A stretch of 64,000 nt of DNA from Eshraghiella crossota (GTDB lineage Bacteria > Bacillota > Clostridia > Lachnospirales > Lachnospiraceae), in NCBI RefSeq assembly GCF_025148445.1, contig NZ_CP102270.1, positions 248,001 to 312,000 on the forward strand. The letters run 5' to 3'. Shown here piece after piece: positions 15,166-24,571 of the stretch. Position numbers and translations under genes: made by a program. The notes beneath the pieces were generated by a model that saw nothing but the letters and a program-made list of their open reading frames with translations, was not told where the DNA came from and searched no databases. Position 1 is the stretch's first letter. The number at the start of each line of letters is the position of its first letter.

Positions 15166-16417
15166 ATTATTAATTATCGGATGCGGTGGAGTTGCAGGAG
15201 TTGCAATAGCAAAATGTTGTCAGAACAGTGAGGTATTTACGGATATCTGTATTGCCAGCAGGACGGTTTCAAAATGTGAGGCGGTTAAAGAAAAACTTGC
15301 ACCACATACTAAGACAAGAATTACAACAGCTAAAGTTGACGCAGATAATGTTGAAGAACTTGTTGCACTTATTAAAGAGTATGGACCAACGGCAGTTCTT
15401 AATGTGGCATTGCCTTATCAGGATCTTACAATAATGGATGCATGCCTTGAAGCAGGCGTTGATTATATTGACACTGCTAATTATGAACCGGAGGATACAA
15501 TGGATAAAGTCTGGAGGGAAAAGTATGAAAAAAGGTGCAAAGAAGAAGGCTTCAGTGCATATTTTGATTACAGCTACCAGTGGGCTTATGAAGATAAATT
15601 CAGGAACGCCGGACTTACCGCACTTCTTGGAACCGGTTTTGATCCCGGCGTAACAAGTGTGTATACAGCTTATGCCCTGAAACATTATTTTGATGAAATC
15701 CATACAATAGATATTCTTGACTGTAACGGTGGTGACCATGGTTATCCTTTTGCAACTAATTTTAATCCCGAAGTTAATTTAAGGGAAGTAAGTGCACCGG
15801 GCAGTTATTGGGAAAACGGCAAATGGATTGAAGTGCCTGCCATGAGCATTAAGAGGGAATATGATTTCCCACAGGTAGGAATGAAAGATATGTATCTTCT
15901 GCACCACGAGGAAATAGAATCCCTTGCTAAAAATATTCCGGGAGTAAAAAGAATCCGTTTCTTTATGACATTCGGACAGAGCTACCTTACCCACATGAAA
16001 TGTCTTGAAGACGTGGGAATGTTGTCAACGGAACCGGTTATGCATAATGGACAGGAAATAGTTCCAATCCAGTTTCTTAAAACACTTCTTCCTGACCCGG
16101 CTTCACTTGGAGAGAGAACAGTTGGCAAAACTAATATAGGATGTATTTTTAACGGCGTTAAAGATGGTAAAGAAAAGACAATTTACATCTATAATGTCTG
16201 TGACCATCAGGAATGTTATAAGGAAGTGGGAAGTCAGGCAATCAGTTATACTACAGGAGTACCGGCTATGATTGGAGCAATGCTTGTATGTCAGGGAATA
16301 TGGAAAAAACCTGGTGTATTCACCACTGAACAGTTTGACCCGGATCCATATATGGAGGCCCTTAACAGGTTCGGACTTCCTTGGGTTGTTGATGAGAATC
16401 CTGCAACTGTAGAATAA
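15158..16417 (+). CDS. Carboxyspermidine/carboxynorspermidine dehydrogenase
   Basis: 419 residues, saccharopine dehydrogenase family. An NADP-binding LLIIGCGGVAGVAIAKCC is at the N-terminus, and GTGFDPGVTSVYTAYALKH is the typical central segment. This enzyme reductively joins aspartate semialdehyde to a diamine to give carboxyspermidine or carboxynorspermidine. The next gene is the matching decarboxylase. AGGAGG precedes the ATG inside the end of speE. Confidence 0.88.
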   Translation: MARLLIIGCGGVAGVAIAKCCQNSEVFTDICIASRTVSKCEAVKEKLAPHTKTRITTAKVDADNVEELVALIKEYGPTAVLNVALPYQDLTIMDACLEAGVDYIDTANYEPEDTMDKVWREKYEKRCKEEGFSAYFDYSYQWAYEDKFRNAGLTALLGTGFDPGVTSVYTAYALKHYFDEIHTIDILDCNGGDHGYPFATNFNPEVNLREVSAPGSYWENGKWIEVPAMSIKREYDFPQVGMKDMYLLHHEEIESLAKNIPGVKRIRFFMTFGQSYLTHMKCLEDVGMLSTEPVMHNGQEIVPIQFLKTLLPDPASLGERTVGKTNIGCIFNGVKDGKEKTIYIYNVCDHQECYKEVGSQAISYTTGVPAMIGAMLVCQGIWKKPGVFTTEQFDPDPYMEALNRFGLPWVVDENPATVE

Positions 16418-16433
16418 TCGGCGAGGTTATAAA

Positions 16434-17564
16434 GTGAAAATTAACGAGTTACCAACACCCTGCTATGTTATAGATGAAAATATCATAGAGGAAAACTGCA
16501 AAGTTCTTGCAGATGTTATGAAAAAAACAGGCTGTCATGTGCTTCTGGCACAGAAAGCGTTTTCCAATTATGCCTTGTATCCGCTGATTGGAAAGTATTT
16601 ATCAGGAACAACTGCCAGCGGACTTTATGAAGCAAGACTTGGCAGAGAAGAAATGGGCAGGGAAAACCATGTTTTTGCTCCGGCATATAAGGATGAGGAT
16701 ATGGATGAACTTGTAAAAATATGTGACCATATTGTATTTAATTCCATATCCCAGTTAGAAAAACACAAAGAAAAATGCAGAAACGTCAGCATAGGAATAC
16801 GTGTTAATCCTGAATTTTCAACGCAGAATGGACACGAAATTTATGACCCTTGCGGAAAAGGAAGCCGCCTTGGTGTGACTGCGGACCTGCTTAGAAATGC
16901 AGATTTAACCGGAATTGACGGACTCCATTTTCATACGCTTTGTGAGCAGAATTCGGATGATTTGAAGAAAACACTTGATGTTGTTGAAGAAAAGTTTGAT
17001 TTCCTTCTTAGGAAGGTTAAATGGGTAAATTTTGGCGGTGGACATCATATTACAAGAAAAGACTATGATGTGGAGCTTTTATGTGACTGTATTACCCATA
17101 TAAAAGAAAAATATAATGTCAAAGTATATATTGAACCGGGAGAAGCGGTTGCACTTAATGCAGGGTATTTTATCACAACGGTGCTTGATAAGGTTAAAAA
17201 CAGCGGAATAACCTGCCTTATTCTTGACGGAAGTGCGGCCTGCCATATGCCGGATGTGCTTGAAATGCCGTACACACCACCATTATCAGAAGGTAGCATT
17301 ATAGAGACTCCGGAAAAAGAATTTGACTACAGGCTTGGCGGAAATACCTGTCTTGCCGGTGACATTATCGGTAATTACAGATTTGACCATGATGTTCAGA
17401 TTGGCGAACGCCTGACTTTTTGTGATATGGCGATTTATTCCATGGTAAAAAATAATACATTTAACGGGATACCGCTTCCATCCATATATTCAATGGATAG
17501 AAACGGGGATTGCCGTCTGATAAAATCTTTTGGATATAATGACTTTAAAGAAAGGCTTTCATAG
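16434..17564 (+). CDS. nspC: Carboxyspermidine/carboxynorspermidine decarboxylase
   Basis: 376 residues, alanine racemase-type barrel (fold III) PLP enzyme. The PLP lysine is near the start in LLAQKAFSNYAL. FHTLCEQN and NFGGGHHITRKDYD are characteristic of NspC, and IEPGEAV contacts cofactor phosphate. DGSAACHMPDVLEMPY holds the catalytic Cys. It decarboxylates the dehydrogenase product to spermidine or norspermidine. It starts with GTG 16 bases after the dehydrogenase stop, in the same operon. Confidence 0.9.
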   Translation: MKINELPTPCYVIDENIIEENCKVLADVMKKTGCHVLLAQKAFSNYALYPLIGKYLSGTTASGLYEARLGREEMGRENHVFAPAYKDEDMDELVKICDHIVFNSISQLEKHKEKCRNVSIGIRVNPEFSTQNGHEIYDPCGKGSRLGVTADLLRNADLTGIDGLHFHTLCEQNSDDLKKTLDVVEEKFDFLLRKVKWVNFGGGHHITRKDYDVELLCDCITHIKEKYNVKVYIEPGEAVALNAGYFITTVLDKVKNSGITCLILDGSAACHMPDVLEMPYTPPLSEGSIIETPEKEFDYRLGGNTCLAGDIIGNYRFDHDVQIGERLTFCDMAIYSMVKNNTFNGIPLPSIYSMDRNGDCRLIKSFGYNDFKERLS

Positions 17565-17567
17565 ATA

Positions 17568-18659
17568 ATGGACTATAGTATAATAAAAAATTACCGTATG
17601 CCCGGCGAATTTGAACCCCATGACGGCTGTATTATGATATGGCCCGTGCGACAGGGCAGCTGGCCTTATAACGGCAGAGATGCCCAAAAAGCTTTTATGG
17701 AAGTTGCCAAAGCCATTGCTAAAAGTGAAAAAGTATATATGCTTGCGGATGAATGTCATATTGAAGAAGTTAAAAACAGTCTTAAGGAAAATATGGAGGC
17801 TGTGATTATAGAAAGCGATGATGCATGGGCAAGAGATGTGGGACCTACCTATGTTGTTGACGATAAAGGCAACAGAATGGGAATTAACTGGAAATTTAAC
17901 GCATGGGGAGGCAGCTTTGACGGGCTTTATATGCATTATGACAAAGATGACAAGGTAGCTTCCCGGTTTTTAAAGTATACAGGAGATATGATTTTTGACG
18001 CCCATCCTTTTGTACTTGAAGGCGGTTCGATTCACAGCGACGGAGAAGGCACAATTCTTACTACGGAAGCATGTCTTTTAAGCAAGGGCCGTAATCCTTC
18101 AATGACCAAAAATGAGATTGAGGATATACTTCTTAAAACACTCGGCGGCAAAAAAGTTCTCTGGCTCCCTTGCGGTATATATAATGATGAGACTAATGAG
18201 CATGTTGACAACATATGTGTATTTACAAGACCGGGCAGAGTAGTGCTTGCGTGGACTGATGATAAAAATGATCCTCAATATGAGATGAGCAGAAGATGTG
18301 AAGAATATCTTTTACAACAAAAAGATGCAATGGGAAGAGCTATTGAGATTGTTAAACTGCCGATTCCTTCAACTCCTGTCCTTGTTAAAGAAAGTGACCT
18401 CCAAGGATATGTGTTTGAAGAAGGCGAGGATGTGAGAGAAGCAGGAGAACGGCTGGCTGCCAGTTATGTTAATTTCTATATATCCAATAAAAGTGTTATT
18501 GTTCCACAATTTGGTGATGTTAATGATGAAACAGCGGTTAATATTCTGCAAAAGGAATTTCCCGGCAGGACGGTATGCCCTGTCAAAGCAGATGTGATTT
18601 TGCTTGGAGGAGGAAATATTCATTGCATTACCCAACAGATTCCTAAAGGAGGAAAATAA
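17568..18659 (+). CDS. aguA: Agmatine deiminase
   Basis: 363 residues. GME-family enzyme hydrolysing agmatine to N-carbamoylputrescine and ammonia. Motifs are MPGEFEPHDGCIMIWP at the N-terminus, DDAWARDVGPTYV, EGGSIHSDGEGT, and the catalytic Cys in LLGGGNIHCITQQ close to the C-terminus. It begins three bases after nspC stops and shares one base with aguB. Together with SpeA this gives arginine to putrescine without ornithine. Confidence 0.93.
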   Translation: MDYSIIKNYRMPGEFEPHDGCIMIWPVRQGSWPYNGRDAQKAFMEVAKAIAKSEKVYMLADECHIEEVKNSLKENMEAVIIESDDAWARDVGPTYVVDDKGNRMGINWKFNAWGGSFDGLYMHYDKDDKVASRFLKYTGDMIFDAHPFVLEGGSIHSDGEGTILTTEACLLSKGRNPSMTKNEIEDILLKTLGGKKVLWLPCGIYNDETNEHVDNICVFTRPGRVVLAWTDDKNDPQYEMSRRCEEYLLQQKDAMGRAIEIVKLPIPSTPVLVKESDLQGYVFEEGEDVREAGERLAASYVNFYISNKSVIVPQFGDVNDETAVNILQKEFPGRTVCPVKADVILLGGGNIHCITQQIPKGGK

Positions 18660-19531
18660 TGAGAAAAGTATGTGTTGCTTCCATTCAGATGAAGTGCAGC
18701 AGGGAAGTTAATGAAAATATTCTTACGGCAGACAGACTTGTAAGGACTGCCGCAGAAAAAGGAGCAGAAATTATTCTGCTTCCTGAACTTTTTGAGAGAC
18801 AATATTTTTGCCAGGAAAGACGATATGAGTACTACGGATTTGCAAAACCGGTTGAGGATAATGATGCAGTAAAACATTTTCTGCCTGTGTCTGAGGAACT
18901 AAATATTGTTCTGCCATTGAGTATTTATGAAAAGGACGGAAATGTTCTGTATAATACTGTTGTGGTACTTGACTGCGGAAAAATACTTGGAATTTACAGG
19001 AAAACACATATTCCGGATGACCATTTTTATCAGGAAAAATTTTATTTTACTCCGGGAAATACAGGATTTGTGACATTTAAAACAACTTACGGACAGATAG
19101 GAATTGGTATATGCTGGGACCAGTGGTTTCCGGAAACAGCAAGGTGCCTCACACTTAATGGGGCAGAGCTTTTATTTTATCCTACGGCGATTGGCAGTGA
19201 ACCTATCCTTAACTGTGACAGCATGAAGCACTGGCGTAATGTTATGAAAGGTCATGCCGCAGCTAATATTATTCCTGTTATAGCAGCCAACAGATACGGC
19301 CTTGAAGAAGTAACGCCGTGTGATGCCAACGGAAACCAGAGTTCTTCACTGGAGTTTTACGGTTCCGGATTTATTACTGATGCTACGGGCGAACTGCTCT
19401 GTGAGTCGGGAAGAAAAGGCGATGACATTATTTTACAGGAATTTGACCTTGATGAAATAGCCGCAATGCGACTTGAGTGGGGACTTTTCAGAGACAGAAG
19501 ACCGGAATGTTACGAAAAAATATTGAAATAA
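18659..19531 (+). CDS. aguB: N-carbamoylputrescine amidase
   Basis: 290 residues, nitrilase superfamily. The catalytic triad is visible: Glu in LLPELFERQYFCQ, Lys in YRKTHIPDDHFYQEKF, Cys in GIGICWDQWFPE. It releases putrescine, ammonia and CO2 from N-carbamoylputrescine. The start codon overlaps the aguA stop (TAATG), so translation is coupled. Last gene of the polyamine operon; the next gene has its own promoter inside the end of this one. Confidence 0.93.
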   Translation: MRKVCVASIQMKCSREVNENILTADRLVRTAAEKGAEIILLPELFERQYFCQERRYEYYGFAKPVEDNDAVKHFLPVSEELNIVLPLSIYEKDGNVLYNTVVVLDCGKILGIYRKTHIPDDHFYQEKFYFTPGNTGFVTFKTTYGQIGIGICWDQWFPETARCLTLNGAELLFYPTAIGSEPILNCDSMKHWRNVMKGHAAANIIPVIAANRYGLEEVTPCDANGNQSSSLEFYGSGFITDATGELLCESGRKGDDIILQEFDLDEIAAMRLEWGLFRDRRPECYEKILK

Positions 19532-19552
19532 CACACGTTAATGTGTTAAAAT
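19523..19552 (+). promoter_or_regulatory. Promoter with operator-like palindrome before the purine permease
   Basis: TTGAAA (19523-19528), 18 bases and an extended TGTTAAAAT -10 (core 19547-19552). The spacer is filled by TAACACA-N6-TGTGTTA (19529-19548), a perfect 7-bp inverted repeat where a repressor would block polymerase. No T-run follows, so it is less likely to be the aguB terminator. Confidence 0.5.
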
Positions 19553-19599
19553 GAGTAGTGCATAATTTTAGCACTCGATTAAATTCCAAGGAGGAAAAG

Positions 19600-21033
19600 A
19601 TGGGAAAACTTTTTAAACTCAAAGAGAATGGTACTACTGTTCGTACTGAGATAGTTGCAGGTCTTACCACATTTATGACAATGGCTTATATCATTGCATT
19701 AAATCCTAACCTGTTAACGGCTTTTGGTGCCAATGGTGGAACAGAGTTATGGAACGGTGTGTTCCTCGCAACATGTATTGCTTCTGCAATCGGTATGTTC
19801 GTAATGGCATTTCTTGCCAACAAGCCTTTTGCCCTTGCACCGGGTATGGGACTTAACAGCTTTTTTGCTATAGTTGTAAGTAATATTGTTTCAATTACTG
19901 GATTAAGTTACACTGAATCATTTCAGGCTGGACTTTGCATAATCCTTATTGAAGGTATTATTTTCTTTATTCTTTCTGTACTTAATGTACGTGAGAAAAT
20001 TGTTCAGGCAATTCCTTTGGGAGTACGACTTGGTATTGCTCCGGCAATCGGTCTTATGCTTATGAACATTGGTTTTGGTTCTAATGCGGGTATTTATAGT
20101 GATAAGGGTGGCCCTTTCTATGTAATGAGAGACTTTTTCGGTTCATTAACACCGGGTCTTGCAAGAGATACAATGGGCTCAGGTTACTCAGCAATGGTTT
20201 TAGCTGTAGTGACAATGTTTATCGGATTATTTGTTATCATTATACTTGCTCATAAGAAAGTTAAAGGTGCCGTTTTACTTGGTATGCTTGCTTCTTGTGT
20301 TATCTATTGGGCAGGCGAAGCTATCTTCCTTGATACTAATCCATTTGCATCACTTAAGGGTGCTTCTTTTGTACCTCCATTCGCAGATATGGCGGAGACA
20401 ACCTTATTCAAGTTCAATTTTTCAGGATTTGTTGAAATTGGATGGTTTACAGCAATTACGCTGATAATTACATTCTGTATTATCGATATGTTTGATACAA
20501 TCGGAACTCTTGTGGGAACAGCTTCAAGAGCCGGTATGGTTGATGAAAATGGCGAGATGCCTAACATGAAGCAGGCATTGATTTCAGATGCTGTAGCAAC
20601 AGTAGTAGGCTCTGCAACAGGTACTTCTACAGTTACAACATTCGTAGAATCAGCTTCAGGTGTTGAAGCCGGCGGACGTACAGGTCTTACAGCTTTGGTA
20701 ACAGGTATTCTTTTCCTTGCATGTATGTTTATTGCACCTATTGCAGCAATTATTCCACCTGCCGCTACATCAGCAGCGCTCATCTATGTTGGTATCCTTA
20801 TGATTAGTGGTCTTAAGAAAATTAACTTTGATGATATGACACAGACAGTTCCTGTAGCACTTATGTTAATTTCAATGCCTATATCAGGATCTATCGGACA
20901 TGGTATTGGATTAGGATTAATTGCTTACACAGTAATTAAATTATTCACAGGTAAGGCTAAGGAAGTTTCAGTTCTTACTTATATAATTTCAATTATATTC
21001 CTTATTAAATTTTTCCTTGTTGTTAGCGTGTAA
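19600..21033 (+). CDS. pbuG: Xanthine/guanine/hypoxanthine permease, AzgA/PbuG type
   Basis: 477 residues, about 12-14 membrane segments. It begins with ENGTTVRTEIVAGLTTFMTMAYI, the hallmark of the AzgA/PbuG branch of nucleobase transporters. FALAPGMGLNSFF and DMFDTIGTLVGTASRAG are conserved family segments. It takes up purine bases by proton symport. The ATG at 19600 follows AAGGAGGAAAAG; an upstream ATG has no ribosome site. It has its own promoter, so it is not simply part of the polyamine operon. Confidence 0.88.
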   Translation: MGKLFKLKENGTTVRTEIVAGLTTFMTMAYIIALNPNLLTAFGANGGTELWNGVFLATCIASAIGMFVMAFLANKPFALAPGMGLNSFFAIVVSNIVSITGLSYTESFQAGLCIILIEGIIFFILSVLNVREKIVQAIPLGVRLGIAPAIGLMLMNIGFGSNAGIYSDKGGPFYVMRDFFGSLTPGLARDTMGSGYSAMVLAVVTMFIGLFVIIILAHKKVKGAVLLGMLASCVIYWAGEAIFLDTNPFASLKGASFVPPFADMAETTLFKFNFSGFVEIGWFTAITLIITFCIIDMFDTIGTLVGTASRAGMVDENGEMPNMKQALISDAVATVVGSATGTSTVTTFVESASGVEAGGRTGLTALVTGILFLACMFIAPIAAIIPPAATSAALIYVGILMISGLKKINFDDMTQTVPVALMLISMPISGSIGHGIGLGLIAYTVIKLFTGKAKEVSVLTYIISIIFLIKFFLVVSV

Positions 21034-21052
21034 TAACATAGGATAATATAAA

Positions 21053-21130
21053 AAATCACTGAGGGCATACCGCCATCCGGAAGTCAGACCTGTAAATCTG
21101 ACAACAGGAGGCGTATGTTCTCAGTGATTT
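21053..21130. terminator. Long structured bidirectional hairpin
   Basis: AAATCACTGAG (21053-21063) pairs perfectly with CTCAGTGATTT (21120-21130). Inside are CATAC-GCC/GGCGTATG and a terminal GTCAGA/TCTGAC stem. It separates the convergent permease and glgB genes and overlaps the glgB stop codon. T-rich sequence follows on the plus strand. It is unusually long for a terminator. Confidence 0.65.
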
Positions 21131-22907
21131 ATTTTAATTCAAATAATGCGGCACTGAATCGTGGCATTGTGCAGGTTAATGTGTTGCCGTCAATATGCCA
21201 GAACACATTGTTTTCATCGGCATTTCCGCCATAACATTTCCAATCACTGTTCATAAGGATATTTACACCCTTATTGTCCGGAAGTTCAATCCGGTAATCA
21301 ATCTGCTCATATTTGCTGAAGTTAAATATGGCAAATATACGGCTTTTATTATCTTCTCTCAGAATAGAGTACATAAGTCGGTCAGGGGAGTTACAGTCCA
21401 GCCATTTAAAACCATCATAATCATATTCTTTTCCGAAAAAAGCCGGGTGGGAAAGATAATTTTTGTTAAGATCTGCAATGTAATTGTTAAATGCCCTATG
21501 GATGGGAAAATCAAGAAGCATAAAGTCCTGTTCCCTTTTTTCGTCCCATTCCCTGAACTGACCGAGTTCATTACCCATGAAATTAAGTTTTTTGCCGGGA
21601 TGAACCATCATATACATATAAAAAGCTCTTGCCTGAGGAAACTTAATATCGTAGTCTCCATACATTTTCTGTAAAATTGTAGCTTTGCCGTGAACCACTT
21701 CGTCGTGGGAGAGAGGCAGAAGAAACTTTTCATTATAGTAGTACATCATGGAGAAAGTGAGCTTATGGTAATTGTTATATCTGTCGTCCGGTGACATCTG
21801 AAAATATGATAATGTATCATGCATCCAGCCCATATCCCATTTGTAATCAAATCCAAGTCCGCCTTCCGACACTGATTTGGTAACATTGGAAAAATTGGTT
21901 GAGTCCTCGGCAGCAAGGAAACATCCCGGATTTCTGTCTTTGAGTCCCTGATTCATATATTTGATGAAATCAACGGCATTACCGTTAACACCTCTTTTTT
22001 CATCACCATGCCAATAAATTATACGGCTGATTGCATCCATTCTGAGACCATCAAAATGGAAAGTCTGGAGCCAGTAGTTGGCACATGACTGGAGAAAACT
22101 TCTGACCTCACCTCTTGAATGCATAAAGTTATTGCTGCCCCATTCACTGATACCTACGTCATTGTTAGGATATTCGTAAAGTGCAGAACCGTCATATTTG
22201 GCAAGACCATAGTAATCTACAGCAAAGTGCACAGGCACAAAATCAAGTATTGCACCGATTTTGTTACGGTGAAGTTCATCTATCATATACATAAGGTCTT
22301 CGGCGGTGCCGTATCTGCTTGTAGGGGCAAAGAAACCGGTATTCTGGTAACCCCAGCTTTCATCGCATGGATGCTCGCTGATTGGAAGAAGCTCGATGTA
22401 ATTGTACCCGTTTTCCTTAAGATAAGGAATGAGTAGTTTTACAAGTTCCCTGTAATTATACCAGTCGGTAGGGCCATCACCTTTCTTTTTCCAAGAACCG
22501 GCATGTAATTCATATATGTTAAGAGGACCGTTAATACATGAAGTCCTGTTCTTAATCCATGCACTGTCCCTGAATTTGTATGAGGAAAGATTTCTTATAA
22601 TTGATTTATGGTCAGGTCTTAATTCCATACCAAAACCATAAGGGTCACAGTGGTCGGTATATTGGCTTCCGTGATGGTAAATTCTGTATTCATAGGTGTC
22701 ACCGCAGGCTGCATCAGCAACCTTTACTTCATAGAAATTGCCGTCGGAAATGCAGTTCATAGGGATTTCCCTGCCTTTATGAAGAAGAACCACACCTGAA
22801 GCAGATGGAGCGAATGTTCTGAAAACTACACCGTCATCCTCCACATGGGCGCCCAGCCATTCGTGGGCATCAAATATTTTTCCTGTATAAAAACCATAAT
22901 TGTCCAT
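21129..22907 (-). CDS. glgB: 1,4-alpha-glucan branching enzyme
   Basis: 592 residues, GH13. An N-terminal CBM48-like domain (about 15-120) is followed by the barrel. FHFDGLRMDAISRIIYW holds the nucleophile Asp, FLAAEDSTNF the acid/base Glu, and LPLSHDEVVHGKATILQK the third carboxylate. A C-terminal beta domain follows. It introduces alpha-1,6 branches into glycogen. No other glg gene is adjacent. The AGAGGT site precedes the ATG. Confidence 0.92.
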   Translation of the reverse strand: MDNYGFYTGKIFDAHEWLGAHVEDDGVVFRTFAPSASGVVLLHKGREIPMNCISDGNFYEVKVADAACGDTYEYRIYHHGSQYTDHCDPYGFGMELRPDHKSIIRNLSSYKFRDSAWIKNRTSCINGPLNIYELHAGSWKKKGDGPTDWYNYRELVKLLIPYLKENGYNYIELLPISEHPCDESWGYQNTGFFAPTSRYGTAEDLMYMIDELHRNKIGAILDFVPVHFAVDYYGLAKYDGSALYEYPNNDVGISEWGSNNFMHSRGEVRSFLQSCANYWLQTFHFDGLRMDAISRIIYWHGDEKRGVNGNAVDFIKYMNQGLKDRNPGCFLAAEDSTNFSNVTKSVSEGGLGFDYKWDMGWMHDTLSYFQMSPDDRYNNYHKLTFSMMYYYNEKFLLPLSHDEVVHGKATILQKMYGDYDIKFPQARAFYMYMMVHPGKKLNFMGNELGQFREWDEKREQDFMLLDFPIHRAFNNYIADLNKNYLSHPAFFGKEYDYDGFKWLDCNSPDRLMYSILREDNKSRIFAIFNFSKYEQIDYRIELPDNKGVNILMNSDWKCYGGNADENNVFWHIDGNTLTCTMPRFSAALFELK

Positions 22908-22952
22908 ATTGTTTACCTCTTGACTTATTCTGTATTTCTGTTATAAAGATAA

Positions 22953-22966
22953 TAGACACCAGTCTA
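22953..22966. promoter_or_regulatory. Candidate operator between glgB and the TetR gene
   Basis: TAGAC-ACCA-GTCTA is a perfect 5-bp inverted repeat in the 124-bp divergent region. A second TAGAC lies near 22,999 next to a GTC. A site for the adjacent TetR-family regulator is plausible but inferred from position. Confidence 0.35.
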
Positions 22967-23031
22967 AAAAACAACGTGCTATTTTTAAAATTAGTCAATT
23001 AATAGACGCATAGAGGAAAAAGGATAATAAA

Positions 23032-23547
23032 ATGGATTTAAGAATGAAAAAAACTTTGGCTGCAATCCGTAATGCATTTATTGAATTAAGGTCACATAAG
23101 CCTCTTGAAAAGATTACAATAAAGGAACTGACTGAAAAAGCAGAAATCAGCAAGGCAACATTTTACCTCCATTATCAGGATGTATATGATCTGTCATCAT
23201 CAATCCAGGAGGAAATAATTGATGAAGTATTTTCCAATATAGAGAATCCTGAAACAATTCTTTCCGATACGGAAGGTTTTACAAGAACACTCTTTTATGC
23301 TACGTCTGCGTCTAAAGCACTGATTGATATTGTGTTTGCAGACAATCAGGCAATTGTACTTCCTGAAAAAATTGAGGAGAAGATTAAAAAAAGTATTTTT
23401 ACCATTCATCCGGAATTTAAAGATGATATAAGGCTTAATATATCTATTACATTCAGGGTGCAGGGGGCCTATAACGTGTATAGAAAATATTACGGAATTT
23501 ATGAACAGGAGGAGATTATTAACAATCTATGTGTGATATTTAATTAA
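23032..23547 (+). CDS. TetR/AcrR family transcriptional regulator
   Basis: 171 residues. The N-terminal helix-turn-helix is KITIKELTEKAEISKATFYLHYQDVYDL (about 23-50), typical TetR. The C-terminal ligand domain is short and unlike well-known members. It is transcribed away from glgB with possible operators between, so it may control glgB, itself or both. Ligand and targets are unknown. Confidence 0.85.
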   Translation: MDLRMKKTLAAIRNAFIELRSHKPLEKITIKELTEKAEISKATFYLHYQDVYDLSSSIQEEIIDEVFSNIENPETILSDTEGFTRTLFYATSASKALIDIVFADNQAIVLPEKIEEKIKKSIFTIHPEFKDDIRLNISITFRVQGAYNVYRKYYGIYEQEEIINNLCVIFN

Positions 23548-23695
23548 ATAATAACCGAGCTTGATTTATTATTTATTAAATGATATAGTATGCAAGGATG
23601 GTATTCGGAAAGAAGCTGTACCTGATTAATTTTGACCCATATGCTTTTATTGCTTACATTGTTTTTACAAGTAGGACTTTAACGGAGGAATGCGT

Positions 23696-24571
23696 ATGAG
23701 AATAGGATTTATTGGCGCAGGGAAAGTAGGATTTACCCTGGGAAAATATTTTGCCGTCAACGGACTTGATGTTGCAGGATATTACAGCCGCAATTATAAA
23801 TCGGCTGAGGAAGCCGCTGCATTTACCTGTTCAGAAGCGTTTGATTCAATTACACGGCTGGCAGGCATATGCGATATTATTTTTTTGACCGTTACTGATG
23901 GAAACATCAGAGAAGTAGCGGAGAGTTTAAAAAGGGCAGGTATATCGGACAGGATAATCTGTCATTGTAGTGGGGCACTATCATCAGAAATCTTTTCGGA
24001 CATAACCGGATGTACCGGTTATTCAGTTCATCCGTTCTTTGCAATCAATAATAAATATGATTCTTACAAAGAACTTACATCCACGTTATTTACAATTGAA
24101 GGACCGGATACCCACAGGGATTGTGTTGCTTCCCTGATAAGGCAGTGTGGCAATAAAGTGATATTTATACAGCCGGATATGAAGGCAAGGTATCACGGAG
24201 CTGCGGTATTTGCCAGCAATCTTTTAATGGGATTAATGGAGACGGCAGTTGATGAGCTTGCAGCCTGTGGTTTCTCTAAAGAGGATGCACTTACCGCAAT
24301 CTATCCACTTGCTTTGAATAATTTAAAACATCTGGAAAACAATAGCCTTGAGGACTCCCTTACCGGACCGTTAGAGCGTAACGATGTCAGCACAGTCAGA
24401 AAACATCTTGGATGTTTTAAAGGCGATGACAGGATGATGTATATTTTATTATCCCGTAAGGCACTTGAAATTGCAAAAAGAAAAAACTCTGACAGAGATT
24501 ACAGAGAAATGGAGGATTTGTTATATGACAACAGTCACTACACTTATGAATATGAAACAGAAGGGCGATAA
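23696..24571 (+). CDS. panG: DUF2520 Rossmann protein, probable PanG-type ketopantoate reductase
   Basis: 291 residues. An N-terminal NADP-binding [18 protein letters not shown] is followed by a DUF2520 C-terminal domain (about 125-280). This family includes the Francisella ketopantoate reductase PanG, which replaces PanE. It lies directly before panB and panC, so reduction of ketopantoate to pantoate is the natural role. GGAGG at 23684-23688 is one base from an ATG at 23690, so the ATG at 23696 is chosen. The end overlaps panB by 47 bases in another frame. Confidence 0.8.
   Translation: MRIGFIGAGKVGFTLGKYFAVNGLDVAGYYSRNYKSAEEAAAFTCSEAFDSITRLAGICDIIFLTVTDGNIREVAESLKRAGISDRIICHCSGALSSEIFSDITGCTGYSVHPFFAINNKYDSYKELTSTLFTIEGPDTHRDCVASLIRQCGNKVIFIQPDMKARYHGAAVFASNLLMGLMETAVDELAACGFSKEDALTAIYPLALNNLKHLENNSLEDSLTGPLERNDVSTVRKHLGCFKGDDRMMYILLSRKALEIAKRKNSDRDYREMEDLLYDNSHYTYEYETEGR

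Noticed and set aside
21053-21130. Riboswitch for glgB or the permease
   Set aside because: It lies downstream of both convergent genes, so it cannot act as a 5' leader.
24465-24524. Extended N-terminus for PanB
   Set aside because: It lies inside the panG reading region with no ribosome site; GGAGGA and the family's start both point to 24525.
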